From Cryobacterium sp. HLT2-28 (GTDB lineage Bacteria; Actinomycetota; Actinomycetes; Actinomycetales; Microbacteriaceae), in contig NZ_SOFH01000016.1 in NCBI RefSeq assembly GCF_004402495.1, positions 62,001-126,000 on the forward strand: a DNA stretch of 64,000 nucleotides. The letters are read 5' to 3'. Position 1 is the first letter of the stretch. Every line of letters begins with the position of its first letter. This document shows positions 8,906 through 16,530 of this stretch, in pieces. Under the pieces are notes generated by a model that made no database searches, was not told the DNA's origin, and worked only from the letters and a program-made list of their open reading frames with translations. The translations under genes and the position numbers were made by a program.

Positions 8906-10425
8906 TGGGCTCCTCCCAGAACCGCGGCCGCGCGCGCCAGGAGCGTGCCGACCGGCTCGGCGATGAAGGCCACCACGGCGGTGGTGGCCAGGGCGAGGAT
9001 GAGCGGCAGGCGCGGTCCGTGCGCCGACCGGTCCGGCGCCGCGCGGACGGCGATGGTGCCTGCCGGGACGGTGCCTGCCGGGTCGGTTCCCGGCAGGGCG
9101 GGGCCCGCCGGGTCGGTGCCGGGAGCGGCAGCCGGGGCGCCGATCGTCATCGCGACGGTCAGCCGGGTGAGGGCTGCGAAGATGACGAGCAGCAGCACGA
9201 GCGCGATGCCGACGACGACTCCCATCCCGGTGCCGAAGCCGGCGACGATGATGCCGACCTCGGAGAAGAAGATGCTGAACGGGGGGAAGCCGACCAGGGC
9301 CGCCATGGCGATCAGCCACGGAACGGCCAGGCCGGGGCGACGCACGAGAAGTGCCCGCACGTCGTCGATCCGGGGGGTGCCCTCCACTTCGAGGATGCGG
9401 CCGGAGAGCACGAACAGGGTCGCCTTGGTCAGGCCGTGGCCGAGCACGTAGAGCAGCACGGCCGGCAGGGCGGCGGGGCCGATCGCGGCTCCCACGGCCA
9501 TCATCCCCATGTGCTCGATGCTGGAGTAGGCCAGCATCCGTTTGAAGTCGCGCTGGCGGATCAGGAGGGCGGCGGCCACGAACAGGGAGAGCAGGCCGCC
9601 GACGCTGAGCATCACCCGGAGGAAGTCCGGCCCGATCACCGCGTCGGTGATGGTCTGGATGCGCAGGATGGCATAGAGGGCCACCGCGAGCAGCACGCCG
9701 CTCATCAGGCCCGACACCGGCGCCGGGGCCTGGCTGTGCGCGTCGGGCAGCCAGCTGTGCATGGGCGCGAGTCCGGCCTTGGTGGCGAAACCGAGCACGG
9801 CCAGCGCGCCGCCCGCCCGGATCAGCGCCGGGTCGAGCGGCAGGTCGGTGCGGCTGAGCACCAGCCAGGACAGGGTCGGCTCGCCGGTGCCGCGCGAGGC
9901 GGCGTAGATGAGCACGATCCCGAGCAGGGCGATGGCGACGCCCACGGAGCCGAGGATGACGTATTTCCAGGCCGCCTCCAGCGACGACCGGGTGCGGTGG
10001 TGACCGACCAGGAAGGCGGTGGTGATCGTGGTGGCCTCGACCGCGGCCCACATCAGGCCGATGTTGTCGGCCAGGACGGCGAGGGACATCGCGGCCAGGA
10101 ACACCGAGATCAGGGCGTCGTAGGAGCCGGCGAACCGGCCGGGGGCTTTCTCGGTGTGGCCCAGCCCGCCCCAGGTCGACACGAGGCCGACCGCCCCGAC
10201 GACGGTGAGCATGTACGCGGAGAGAGCGTCCGCGCGGAGCAGGCCGCCGCCGAGGCTGGGGACCTGCCCGTCGAGCACGGCGCCGACCAGCAGTAGACCG
10301 GAGAGCAGCACGGCAGTGCTGGATGCGATGGGGCCGAGGCGACCGAGCGGGCGGGCGCCGCCGGTGAGGCTGAGCGCGGCGAGGACGGCCGGAACGGCCA
10401 GGGGGGTCCAGAGGGCGAAATTCAT
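8902..10425 (-). CDS. Proton-pump-type membrane subunit (HyfF/HycQ, NuoN/M-like)
   Basis: This 507-residue protein has about 13-14 membrane segments and belongs to the antiporter-like subunits of complex I and membrane hydrogenases. Conserved features are present: FATKAGLAPMHSWLPDAHSQAPAPVSGLMSG with its buried Lys and His, and MLAYSSIEHMGMM. It should form part of the ion path. A cytosolic loop near residues 430-465 contains repeated GTDPAG-like units coded by short DNA repeats (about 9050-9125). Its ATG overlaps the stop of the HyfE-like gene as ATGA. Confidence 0.87.
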   Translation of the reverse strand: MNFALWTPLAVPAVLAALSLTGGARPLGRLGPIASSTAVLLSGLLLVGAVLDGQVPSLGGGLLRADALSAYMLTVVGAVGLVSTWGGLGHTEKAPGRFAGSYDALISVFLAAMSLAVLADNIGLMWAAVEATTITTAFLVGHHRTRSSLEAAWKYVILGSVGVAIALLGIVLIYAASRGTGEPTLSWLVLSRTDLPLDPALIRAGGALAVLGFATKAGLAPMHSWLPDAHSQAPAPVSGLMSGVLLAVALYAILRIQTITDAVIGPDFLRVMLSVGGLLSLFVAAALLIRQRDFKRMLAYSSIEHMGMMAVGAAIGPAALPAVLLYVLGHGLTKATLFVLSGRILEVEGTPRIDDVRALLVRRPGLAVPWLIAMAALVGFPPFSIFFSEVGIIVAGFGTGMGVVVGIALVLLLVIFAALTRLTVAMTIGAPAAAPGTDPAGPALPGTDPAGTVPAGTIAVRAAPDRSAHGPRLPLILALATTAVVAFIAEPVGTLLARAAAVLGGAQ

Positions 10426-11081
10426 CAGTCGTGCAACTTTCTGAGCTGATCAATGTCGGTGTTGCCGAACTTGTTGCGCATCCGGCCGGCGAAGACGTAG
10501 AGGATCACGACGACAAGCAGCACGTCCAGGGAGATCCCGAGTTCGAGGAACAGGGGAACCCCGCCGGAGGTGAGGAACGCGACCGTGGCGATGCCGTTGT
10601 CGAGCACGAGGAAGCCGATCAGCTGCGACCCGGCCTGCCGCCGGGTGATCAGCAGCAGGAACCCGATCAGCACCATCGCCAGTCCGATCGGGGCGGCGTG
10701 GGCCGAGATGCTGGTGTCGCCGCTGAGCAGCCGGCTGGCGACGACGTAGCTGAGGATGGTCAGCAGCGCCACGGTGAGCAGGCCGGCCGTCGGGTTCAAC
10801 CGCGGCGCCTCATCAGTGCGGGTGGTGGCGCGGGTCTCGTGGGCGAGCACCCAGGGCAGGGCCATCCCCTTGACCAGCAGCACGAGGACGGAGACGATGA
10901 TGACCTCCGCCTCGCCCTCCTCGAGGCCGATCACGGCCACCAGAGCGGCCAGCGCGAAGCCCTGCACGCTGAGCAGGCGGATCGAGGCGAGCAGGGAATG
11001 CCGCCAGACCATCAGGGCGCTGGTCAGCAGCAGCGCGCCGGTGCAGAGGCCGATCAGCTGGGGGAAGACGGTGGCGAACAC
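10425..11081 (-). CDS. Small membrane subunit (HyfE/HycP-like)
   Basis: The 218-residue protein is almost wholly hydrophobic (about six to seven helices) and ends with the charged tail RMRNKFGNTDIDQLRKLHD, as in HyfE-type subunits, which combine NuoK-like features. GTG 11081 is chosen because TTAGGAGCATCC stands directly before it; the frame is open further upstream only as a shadow of the HycD-like gene. Translation of the next gene is coupled by ATGA. Confidence 0.82.
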   Translation of the reverse strand: MFATVFPQLIGLCTGALLLTSALMVWRHSLLASIRLLSVQGFALAALVAVIGLEEGEAEVIIVSVLVLLVKGMALPWVLAHETRATTRTDEAPRLNPTAGLLTVALLTILSYVVASRLLSGDTSISAHAAPIGLAMVLIGFLLLITRRQAGSQLIGFLVLDNGIATVAFLTSGGVPLFLELGISLDVLLVVVILYVFAGRMRNKFGNTDIDQLRKLHD

Positions 11082-11089
11082 GGATGCTC

Positions 11090-12034
11090 CTAAGCGACCA
11101 GGTAGGAGGCGGTCACGGCGAGCAGGGCGAGGGCGAACGACCCCGCCAGCAACTCGGGCACCCGGAACAGGCGCACCTTGGCGAGGAAGACCTCGCCCAC
11201 GCTCAGGGCGACGCCGAGGAGGAGGATCTTCGCGGTGACGGCGCCCAGTCCGACCAGCACGCCGGGCAGGGAGAAATCGGTCAGCACACCCCACGGCAGG
11301 ATCAGGTTGCTGAGCAGGCCGAGCAGGGCGGCGAGCTTGAGCCAGGAACCCAGCTCCAGCCAGGCCAGGTCGCGCCCGGAGGCCTCCAGCACCATGGCCT
11401 CGTGCAGCATGGTCAGCTCGAGGTGGGTGGAGGGATTGTCGATGGGCAGCCGGCTGGTCTCGGCCATGATGGCGATGGCCAGGGCGACCATGGCCAGCAG
11501 GCTGACCGGCGAGATGATCACGGCCGGGTTCTGCAGCCGGGTCTCCACGATCAGGGAGAGGGTGGAGGTGCCGGCCGGGATCGACAGCGCGTAGACCGCG
11601 AGGAGCAGGGTCGGTTCGACCAGGGCGGCCACGGTCATGTGCCGGCTGGAGCCCATGCCGCCGAACGCGGTTCCCGCGTCCAGGCCGACCAGGGCCAGGG
11701 CCACCACGCCGATCAGCATGATCGAGACGATGACGAACAGGTCGCTCGGCACCAGGGGCAGCGGGAGCGTGCCGACCAGCGGCAGCAGCACGCAGAGCAG
11801 CAGGCTGGAGACGAGAAGGGTGACCGGGCCGGCCGCGAGCATCCAGCTGCTGTCGCTCGCGCGCACCGGGTCCTTGGCCACGAGCTTGCGCACGTCGCGC
11901 CACGGCTGCCAGATGCCGGAGCCCGCGCGGCCCTCGAGCCGCGCCCGCACCTGGCGCATCACGCCGATCAGCAGGGGCGAGAGGAACACGAAGAGAACCA
12001 GCTGCAGCAGGGCGATCGCGATCGCCGGGATCAC
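11090..12034 (-). CDS. Membrane anchor subunit (HycD/NuoH-like)
   Basis: In complex I and membrane hydrogenases this subunit ties the quinone or nickel-iron module to the membrane arm. The 314-residue protein has about eight helices and the family signatures DVRKLVAKDPVR and AETSRLPIDNPSTHLELTMLHEAMVLE, whose acidic residues are thought to couple redox change to ion movement. The start is GTG 12034, overlapping the stop of the preceding HyfB-like gene as GTGA. The frame upstream of this point is a shadow. Confidence 0.87.
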   Translation of the reverse strand: MIPAIAIALLQLVLFVFLSPLLIGVMRQVRARLEGRAGSGIWQPWRDVRKLVAKDPVRASDSSWMLAAGPVTLLVSSLLLCVLLPLVGTLPLPLVPSDLFVIVSIMLIGVVALALVGLDAGTAFGGMGSSRHMTVAALVEPTLLLAVYALSIPAGTSTLSLIVETRLQNPAVIISPVSLLAMVALAIAIMAETSRLPIDNPSTHLELTMLHEAMVLEASGRDLAWLELGSWLKLAALLGLLSNLILPWGVLTDFSLPGVLVGLGAVTAKILLLGVALSVGEVFLAKVRLFRVPELLAGSFALALLAVTASYLVA

Positions 12035-14052
12035 AGGGACACCACGATCAGCACGACGAGCAGGGCGACGAAGGAATAGGACAGGTAGCGGTGGATGCTG
12101 CCGTTCTGCGCCCGGCGGGCCAGGACGCCGAAACGCTGGGCGAGGCCGAGCACCGGGCGGTAGAACCGGGTCTCGATCACGTCGGAGACGCTCTGCTCGA
12201 CGTGCACGCGTTCGACGAGGTAACGGGACTCGCCGACGTGGGTGACCTCGACGTCGCGGGTGGGCCGGAGCACGTCGTCGAAGACGCGCACCAGGGGCTC
12301 GGCGTAGGAGGTTGCCGTGTACTGCATCCGCGGCCGCAGCCGGGAGCCGCCGCCCGCCCACGGCAGGGGCGACACCCGGGTGGGATGCCGCCGGGCCGAG
12401 ATGAGGATGGCCGCCAGCACCGGCACGAGCACGAGCGCGGCGAGGGCGACGAAGGTGGTCGGGTCCAGGACCACGTCGATCCCGCGGGCGTCGACGCCCG
12501 CCAGCCCGATCGTGCGCACATCGGGGGTGAACGCCGGGCCGACGGCCGAGGCGAGGGCCTCGGTGAGCGGTCCGGGCAGCAGGCCGAGGCCGATCACGAG
12601 GAGGGCGCCGATGATGAGCGGGATGCGCATGATCAGGGGGACCTCACGGGCCGCCGTCGCCTGCGCGGAGCGGGGGCGGGCCAGGAACGCGATGCCGTAC
12701 GCCTTGACGAAGGTGAGCAGGGCGAGCCCCGCGGTGAGGGCGATCACGGCCACGGCCAGCGGCATGGCCACGGACGAGGTGACGGAGACGACTTCCCCGC
12801 CGACCCGGGAGCCGTGTACGAGGGCCTGGAGCAGCATCCACTCGGCCACGAATCCGCTGGTCACCGGCAGGGCGGCGGCGCCGAGGGCGGCCGCGCCGAA
12901 CGCGCCGGCGGTCCAGGGCATGCGGCTGCCGAGCCCGCCGAGCCGGTCGAGGTTCATCTCCCGGGTGGAGCGGGCCACGGCGCCGGCGCCGAGGAACAGG
13001 GTGGCCTTGAACGCGGCGTGGCTGACCATGAGCAGCAGGGCGGCGAGGAGCGCGGCGTCGGCGGCTCCGGTGGCGTGGTCGCCGCGCAGGAGCACGGAGG
13101 CGCCCAGGCCGAGGAAGACCAGACCCATGTTCTCGGTCGTGGAGTAGGCCAGCAGCACCTTGAGGTTGCTCGCCACCGAGGCCTGCAGGATCCCGTAGAG
13201 GGCTGAGACGGCGCCGAGCGCCATGATCAGCACCCCCCACCAGGCCGGGCCGTTCGGCAGCAGGCGCACGCAGACCAGGAGGGCCCCGTAGACGCCGATG
13301 TTCACCATGGCGCCGCTCATCGCGGCGGCGACGTGACCGGGGGCCTCCGGCAGCACCCGGGGCACCCAGACGTGCAGGGGCACGAGTTCGGCCTTGCCGC
13401 CGAAGCCGAGCAGGAGCAGCACGAAGGCGAGGCTCGCCTGCCAGGATGCCGGATCCAGGGTCGCGAGCGCGGCGAATCCGGTCCCGCCGGTGGCGCCGGC
13501 CAGCACGGCGAAGCCGGCCAGCACGAAGAAGAAGCTCAGCTGGCTCATCGCCGAGTACCAGACCAGGGCGGACGCGACCGTGCCGCGGGTGGCGTGGTGG
13601 GCCAGCAGGAGCGCCGTCGACCCCAGCGTCATGATTTCCCAGAACAGCAGGAAGGACACCACGTCGGTGGCGGCCGGCACGAGCTGCATCCCGAACAGGA
13701 ACACGGCCATCGAGGCCCAGGCGGTGCGGGAGGCCGAGGCGACCCGGGCGGAGCCGATCCCGAACAGCGACGCCAGCACGCCGACCACCGACACGACCAC
13801 CATGACGAGGCCGCCGAGCCGGTCGGGGGAGAGCACGAGAGGGTCCATCGGCAGGGCGGTGGGGATGGTGAGCGCCCCGCGACCGCCGGTGAGGGCGATG
13901 GCGCCGGTGATGACCCCGGCGGCGGCGAGCAGGGCGCAGAGGATGCCGCTCACCCGCGAGCGCCACCGGGCGGACGGCACCAGCAGGGCGGACGCGACCG
14001 CCGCGGCGAGCAGGGCGACCTGGCCGAGCATCCCGGCCTCGACGGGCGTCAT
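12031..14052 (-). CDS. Large antiporter-like subunit (HyfB/NuoL-like)
   Basis: The 673-residue protein carries about 14-16 membrane segments in the NuoL/HyfB pattern. It includes LLLLGFGGKAELVPLHVWVPRVLPEAPGHV with the membrane Lys, the stretch LLAYSTTENMGLVFLGLG, and a C-terminal hydrophobic anchor after residue 645. It should be one of two ion-pumping units of the complex. It is coupled to the NuoB-like gene by ATGA. M. tuberculosis Rv0083 occupies the same place in its operon. Confidence 0.87.
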   Translation of the reverse strand: MTPVEAGMLGQVALLAAAVASALLVPSARWRSRVSGILCALLAAAGVITGAIALTGGRGALTIPTALPMDPLVLSPDRLGGLVMVVVSVVGVLASLFGIGSARVASASRTAWASMAVFLFGMQLVPAATDVVSFLLFWEIMTLGSTALLLAHHATRGTVASALVWYSAMSQLSFFFVLAGFAVLAGATGGTGFAALATLDPASWQASLAFVLLLLGFGGKAELVPLHVWVPRVLPEAPGHVAAAMSGAMVNIGVYGALLVCVRLLPNGPAWWGVLIMALGAVSALYGILQASVASNLKVLLAYSTTENMGLVFLGLGASVLLRGDHATGAADAALLAALLLMVSHAAFKATLFLGAGAVARSTREMNLDRLGGLGSRMPWTAGAFGAAALGAAALPVTSGFVAEWMLLQALVHGSRVGGEVVSVTSSVAMPLAVAVIALTAGLALLTFVKAYGIAFLARPRSAQATAAREVPLIMRIPLIIGALLVIGLGLLPGPLTEALASAVGPAFTPDVRTIGLAGVDARGIDVVLDPTTFVALAALVLVPVLAAILISARRHPTRVSPLPWAGGGSRLRPRMQYTATSYAEPLVRVFDDVLRPTRDVEVTHVGESRYLVERVHVEQSVSDVIETRFYRPVLGLAQRFGVLARRAQNGSIHRYLSYSFVALLVVLIVVSL

Positions 14053-14534
14053 CGACCAGTCATCCGGCGCAGGGCCTCGACGATGAGGTCAGGGGCGGGC
14101 GGGTTGCCCGGCACGGAGAGGTCGACGTCGACGAATTCGGACACGGGGCCGGCGATCCCGTACCCCTCCGCGAAGACGCCGCCGGTGATGGCGCAATCGC
14201 CCACGGCGATCACGAAGCGCGGGGTCGGGGTGGCGTCGATCGTGCGTCGCAGCGGTTCGATCATGTTGCGGGTCACGGCTCCGGTGATCAGGAGCACGTC
14301 GGCATGCCGCGGCGATGCCACAAGACGGATGCCGTACCGCTCCACGTCGTAGACCGGGCCGAAGGCGCTCGCGACCTCCTGGGCGCAGTCGTTGCACCCG
14401 CCGGCGTTGATGAACCGCACCTGCACGCTGCCGCCGAAGACCTCGGCTCCGGCGAAGAGCGTCGGGGCCGGCGGGGCCGGTTCGGCGATGCGCCCGCTCT
14501 GCCGGATGAGGCGGGCCAGGCGCGAGACGCTCAC
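14049..14534 (-). CDS. Small iron-sulfur subunit (NuoB/HycG-like), one cluster Cys replaced
   Basis: This 161-residue protein matches the 20-kDa subunit that holds the N2-type [4Fe-4S] cluster next to the large subunit: GGCNDCAQEV, VASPRHADVLLITGAVTRNM, GDCAITGG and VPGNPPAPD. Three cluster Cys are present, but the usual GCPP reads GNPP, so the fourth ligand is Asn. It is the first gene of the six-gene operon. The start is GTG 14534. No ferredoxin-like 8Fe subunit or formate dehydrogenase gene is present, so the electron donor is unknown. Confidence 0.85.
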   Translation of the reverse strand: MSVSRLARLIRQSGRIAEPAPPAPTLFAGAEVFGGSVQVRFINAGGCNDCAQEVASAFGPVYDVERYGIRLVASPRHADVLLITGAVTRNMIEPLRRTIDATPTPRFVIAVGDCAITGGVFAEGYGIAGPVSEFVDVDLSVPGNPPAPDLIVEALRRMTGR

Positions 14535-14689
14535 GTCAGGCCCCGGTGATCGTGCGGATGCTGGCGGTCATCGCGTTCTCGGTTCTCGCTGCGGGCGGTG
14601 CGTTCGGCGCCGGCCCTGACTCGACAGTAGCAGCGCGGACCCGGCGGGCATCAGGTCGAATCGCGCGCTAAACATCATTACTTCTTTAT

Positions 14690-14720
14690 ATACCTATATG
14701 ATGAATTTATCAAATAGATG
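14690..14720 (-). promoter_or_regulatory. ArsR-like operator and promoter region of the hydrogenase-related operon
   Basis: This AT-rich island in a GC-rich gap holds, on the minus strand, CATCTATTTGA (14720 to 14710) followed by a TATAGG-containing half. The same 11 bases begin the palindrome ahead of the ArsR gene at 6937. The operon's first start codon lies about 155 bases downstream. The stretch between (14535-14689) has no convincing gene. Confidence 0.6.
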
Positions 14721-14791
14721 CGCGGGCGCCGGCTGGCGGGGGAGCCTCGCCGGGAACGGGCGGCGGGCCACCCGCCCGGGCGCCGCGGGGG

Positions 14792-15286
14792 CTAGGAGTC
14801 CGGGCGGTTGGCGCCGGAGTCGCGTCCGGCGCGCTCGAGCAGCGGCGTGACCCGAAAGGGGATGAGCTCGCCCATCGCGAGCGACGTCTCGGTGCGCTCG
14901 ACGCCGTCGCAGGCGAGGATGGTGCCGTCGATCCGGAACAGGTCGTCGGCATCCGTGCAGACCACCCGCACCAGCAGGTCGGTCGATCCGCTCATCCCGT
15001 GCGCCTGCACGATCTCGGGGATGAGGGTGAGCTCGGCGATGATCTGCGTAAGCCGTTTCTGCTGCACGTGCACCTCGATGAAGGCCGTCAACGGGTAGCC
15101 GAGGGCGACCGGGTTGATCCGGCGGTCGAAGGAGAGGAACGCGTTGGATTCCTCGAGCCTGGCCATCCGCGCCTGCACGGTGTTCCGGGACAGTCGGAGT
15201 TGCTGCGCGAGGGCGACGAAGGTGCTGCGCGGATCGACGCACAGGGCGCGGAGCAGCTGCAGGTCGACTCTGTCCAGACTGTGCAT
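14792..15286 (-). CDS. Lrp/AsnC-family regulator (BkdR-like)
   Basis: The 164-residue protein has the Lrp form: helix-turn-helix at residues 1-60 (MHSLDRVDLQLLRAL, then LAQQLRLSRNTVQARMARLEE) and a C-terminal RAM domain (about 66-145) that binds amino acids and forms oligomers. It is divergent from the branched-chain dehydrogenase operon, 134 bases away, and is therefore the likely regulator, as BkdR is elsewhere. I prefer ATG 15286 to GTG 15304 because a -10 box TAATCT lies eight bases ahead of the ATG, which fits a leaderless message and the usual Lrp N-terminus. Confidence 0.85.
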   Translation of the reverse strand: MHSLDRVDLQLLRALCVDPRSTFVALAQQLRLSRNTVQARMARLEESNAFLSFDRRINPVALGYPLTAFIEVHVQQKRLTQIIAELTLIPEIVQAHGMSGSTDLLVRVVCTDADDLFRIDGTILACDGVERTETSLAMGELIPFRVTPLLERAGRDSGANRPDS

Positions 15287-15293
15287 AGTGCAC
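15281..15293. promoter_or_regulatory. Palindrome at the Lrp start
   Basis: GTGCATAGTGCAC is a perfect inverted repeat (GTGCA/TGCAC) spanning the Lrp start codon and predicted transcription start. It is a candidate site for autoregulation. Confidence 0.4.
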
Positions 15294-15294
15294 G

Positions 15295-15300
15295 AGATTA
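15295..15300 (-). promoter_or_regulatory. -10 box of the Lrp gene
   Basis: TAATCT on the minus strand stands eight bases before ATG 15286, predicting a leaderless transcript. Confidence 0.5.
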
Positions 15301-15353
15301 GCACGCCGGTTGGTCCCTGAATAGAGCAGAATGCCCAGTCTCAAACGGGATGG

Positions 15354-15382
15354 TTGTGCTCTGTGCCGCATGACCGTACGCT
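15354..15382 (+). promoter_or_regulatory. Promoter of the branched-chain dehydrogenase operon
   Basis: TTGTGC (15354-15359) and TACGCT (15377-15382) are 17 bases apart. The message would start near 15389 and carry a leader of about 30 bases with the ribosome site GGGAGC ahead of ATG 15421. Confidence 0.5.
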
Positions 15383-15420
15383 CGGTGCAACTTCGGCAAC
15401 GACGCTGGGAGCGGCTCACC

Positions 15421-16530
15421 ATGTCAGAATCTTTCCCGGGGGAAAACCCCGTCACTTTCTTACAACTCGTCTCACCTGAGGGTGTGCGGGTGGCTTCGGA
15501 AACAGCCGATCCCTGGCTCGACGATGTCTCGGGGGCCGACCTCGTCGCCCTCTACCAGGACATGGTCGTGGTGCGGCGGATCGACACCGAGGCCACGGCG
15601 CTGCAGCGCCAGGGGGAGCTCGGCCTCTGGCCGCCGCTGCTCGGCCAGGAGGCAGCCCAGATCGGTTCGGCCCGCGCCCTGCGGGCGGACGACTTCGTCT
15701 TCACCAGCTACCGCGAGAACGCGGTGGCCTGGTGCCGCGGGGTCGGCCTCACCGACATCGTGCGGGTGTGGCGCGGCAACGCACAATCCGGCTGGGATCC
15801 GTACTCCGTCGGGATGGCCACCCCGGCGATCATCATCGGCGCCCAGACCCTGCACGCGACGGGCTGGGCCCTCGGCGCCCAGCACGACGGCACGGACTCG
15901 GTGGCCGTGGCCTACTTCGGCGACGGCGCCACGAGCGAGGGCGACGTGAGCGAGGCGCTCGTCTTCGCCGCCAGCTTCCAGGCCCCGGTGATCTTCTTCT
16001 GCCAGAACAACCAGTGGGCGATCTCCGAACCGGTCGGCCTGCAGTCCCGGGCGAACCTGGTCGACCGGGCCCTCGGCTTCGGCATCCCCGGCATCCGGGT
16101 CGACGGGAACGACGTGCTCGCCGTGCTCGCGGCCACCCGGATGGCTCTCCACCGCGCCCGCACCGGCGGCGGACCCACCTTCATCGAGGCGGTCACCTAC
16201 CGGATGGGCCCGCACACCACGGCCGACGACCCCACCCGTTACCGGCCCGCCGCCGAACTGGAGGAGTGGAGGGCGAAGGACCCGATCCTGCGCCTGGAGC
16301 GGCTGCTCGACTCGCTCGGGCTGCTCAGCAGCGAGCTCGCCGACCAGACCAGGGGGCTCGCGGATGCCGCCGCCGCCGAGCTGCGGGCCGGCTGCATCGG
16401 CCTGGCCGACCCCGAGCCGCTCACGGTCTTCGACCACGTCTTCGCCACCCCGAACGCCACGCTCGACCGGCAGCGCGCCGAGTACGCCCACTATCTCGCA
16501 AGTTTCGACTCCACCGGAGGGAAGGCCTGA
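15421..16530 (+). CDS. bkdA: Branched-chain 2-oxoacid dehydrogenase E1 alpha
   Basis: E1 decarboxylates branched 2-oxoacids from Leu, Ile and Val with thiamine diphosphate. The 369-residue protein carries the cofactor motif GDGATSEGDVSEALVFAA to NN (167-197) and YRENAVAWCRG near residue 97. The start at 15421 is set by GGGAGC eight bases upstream; an ATG at 15331 gives an unlikely Arg-rich extension. E1 beta and E2 follow with overlapping ends. A pyruvate dehydrogenase role cannot be excluded from sequence alone, but the Lrp neighbour and the leucine genes downstream favour branched substrates, as for Rv2497c. Confidence 0.88.
   Translation: MSESFPGENPVTFLQLVSPEGVRVASETADPWLDDVSGADLVALYQDMVVVRRIDTEATALQRQGELGLWPPLLGQEAAQIGSARALRADDFVFTSYRENAVAWCRGVGLTDIVRVWRGNAQSGWDPYSVGMATPAIIIGAQTLHATGWALGAQHDGTDSVAVAYFGDGATSEGDVSEALVFAASFQAPVIFFCQNNQWAISEPVGLQSRANLVDRALGFGIPGIRVDGNDVLAVLAATRMALHRARTGGGPTFIEAVTYRMGPHTTADDPTRYRPAAELEEWRAKDPILRLERLLDSLGLLSSELADQTRGLADAAAAELRAGCIGLADPEPLTVFDHVFATPNATLDRQRAEYAHYLASFDSTGGKA

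Noticed and set aside
9054-9125. GC-rich repeats taken as a possible recombination or attachment site
   Set aside because: They are in frame and encode a repeated loop of the HyfF-like protein, with no integrase or boundary change nearby.
7337-10453. A very long minus-strand open frame covering two subunit genes
   Set aside because: Only its last 522 codons encode the HycE-like protein; the upstream part is the out-of-frame shadow of the HyfF-like gene, whose membrane protein reads correctly in another frame.
14536-14571. An 11-codon minus-strand frame just ahead of the NuoB-like gene, a possible leader peptide
   Set aside because: It has no clear ribosome site and no run of regulatory codons; short frames like this are common by chance.
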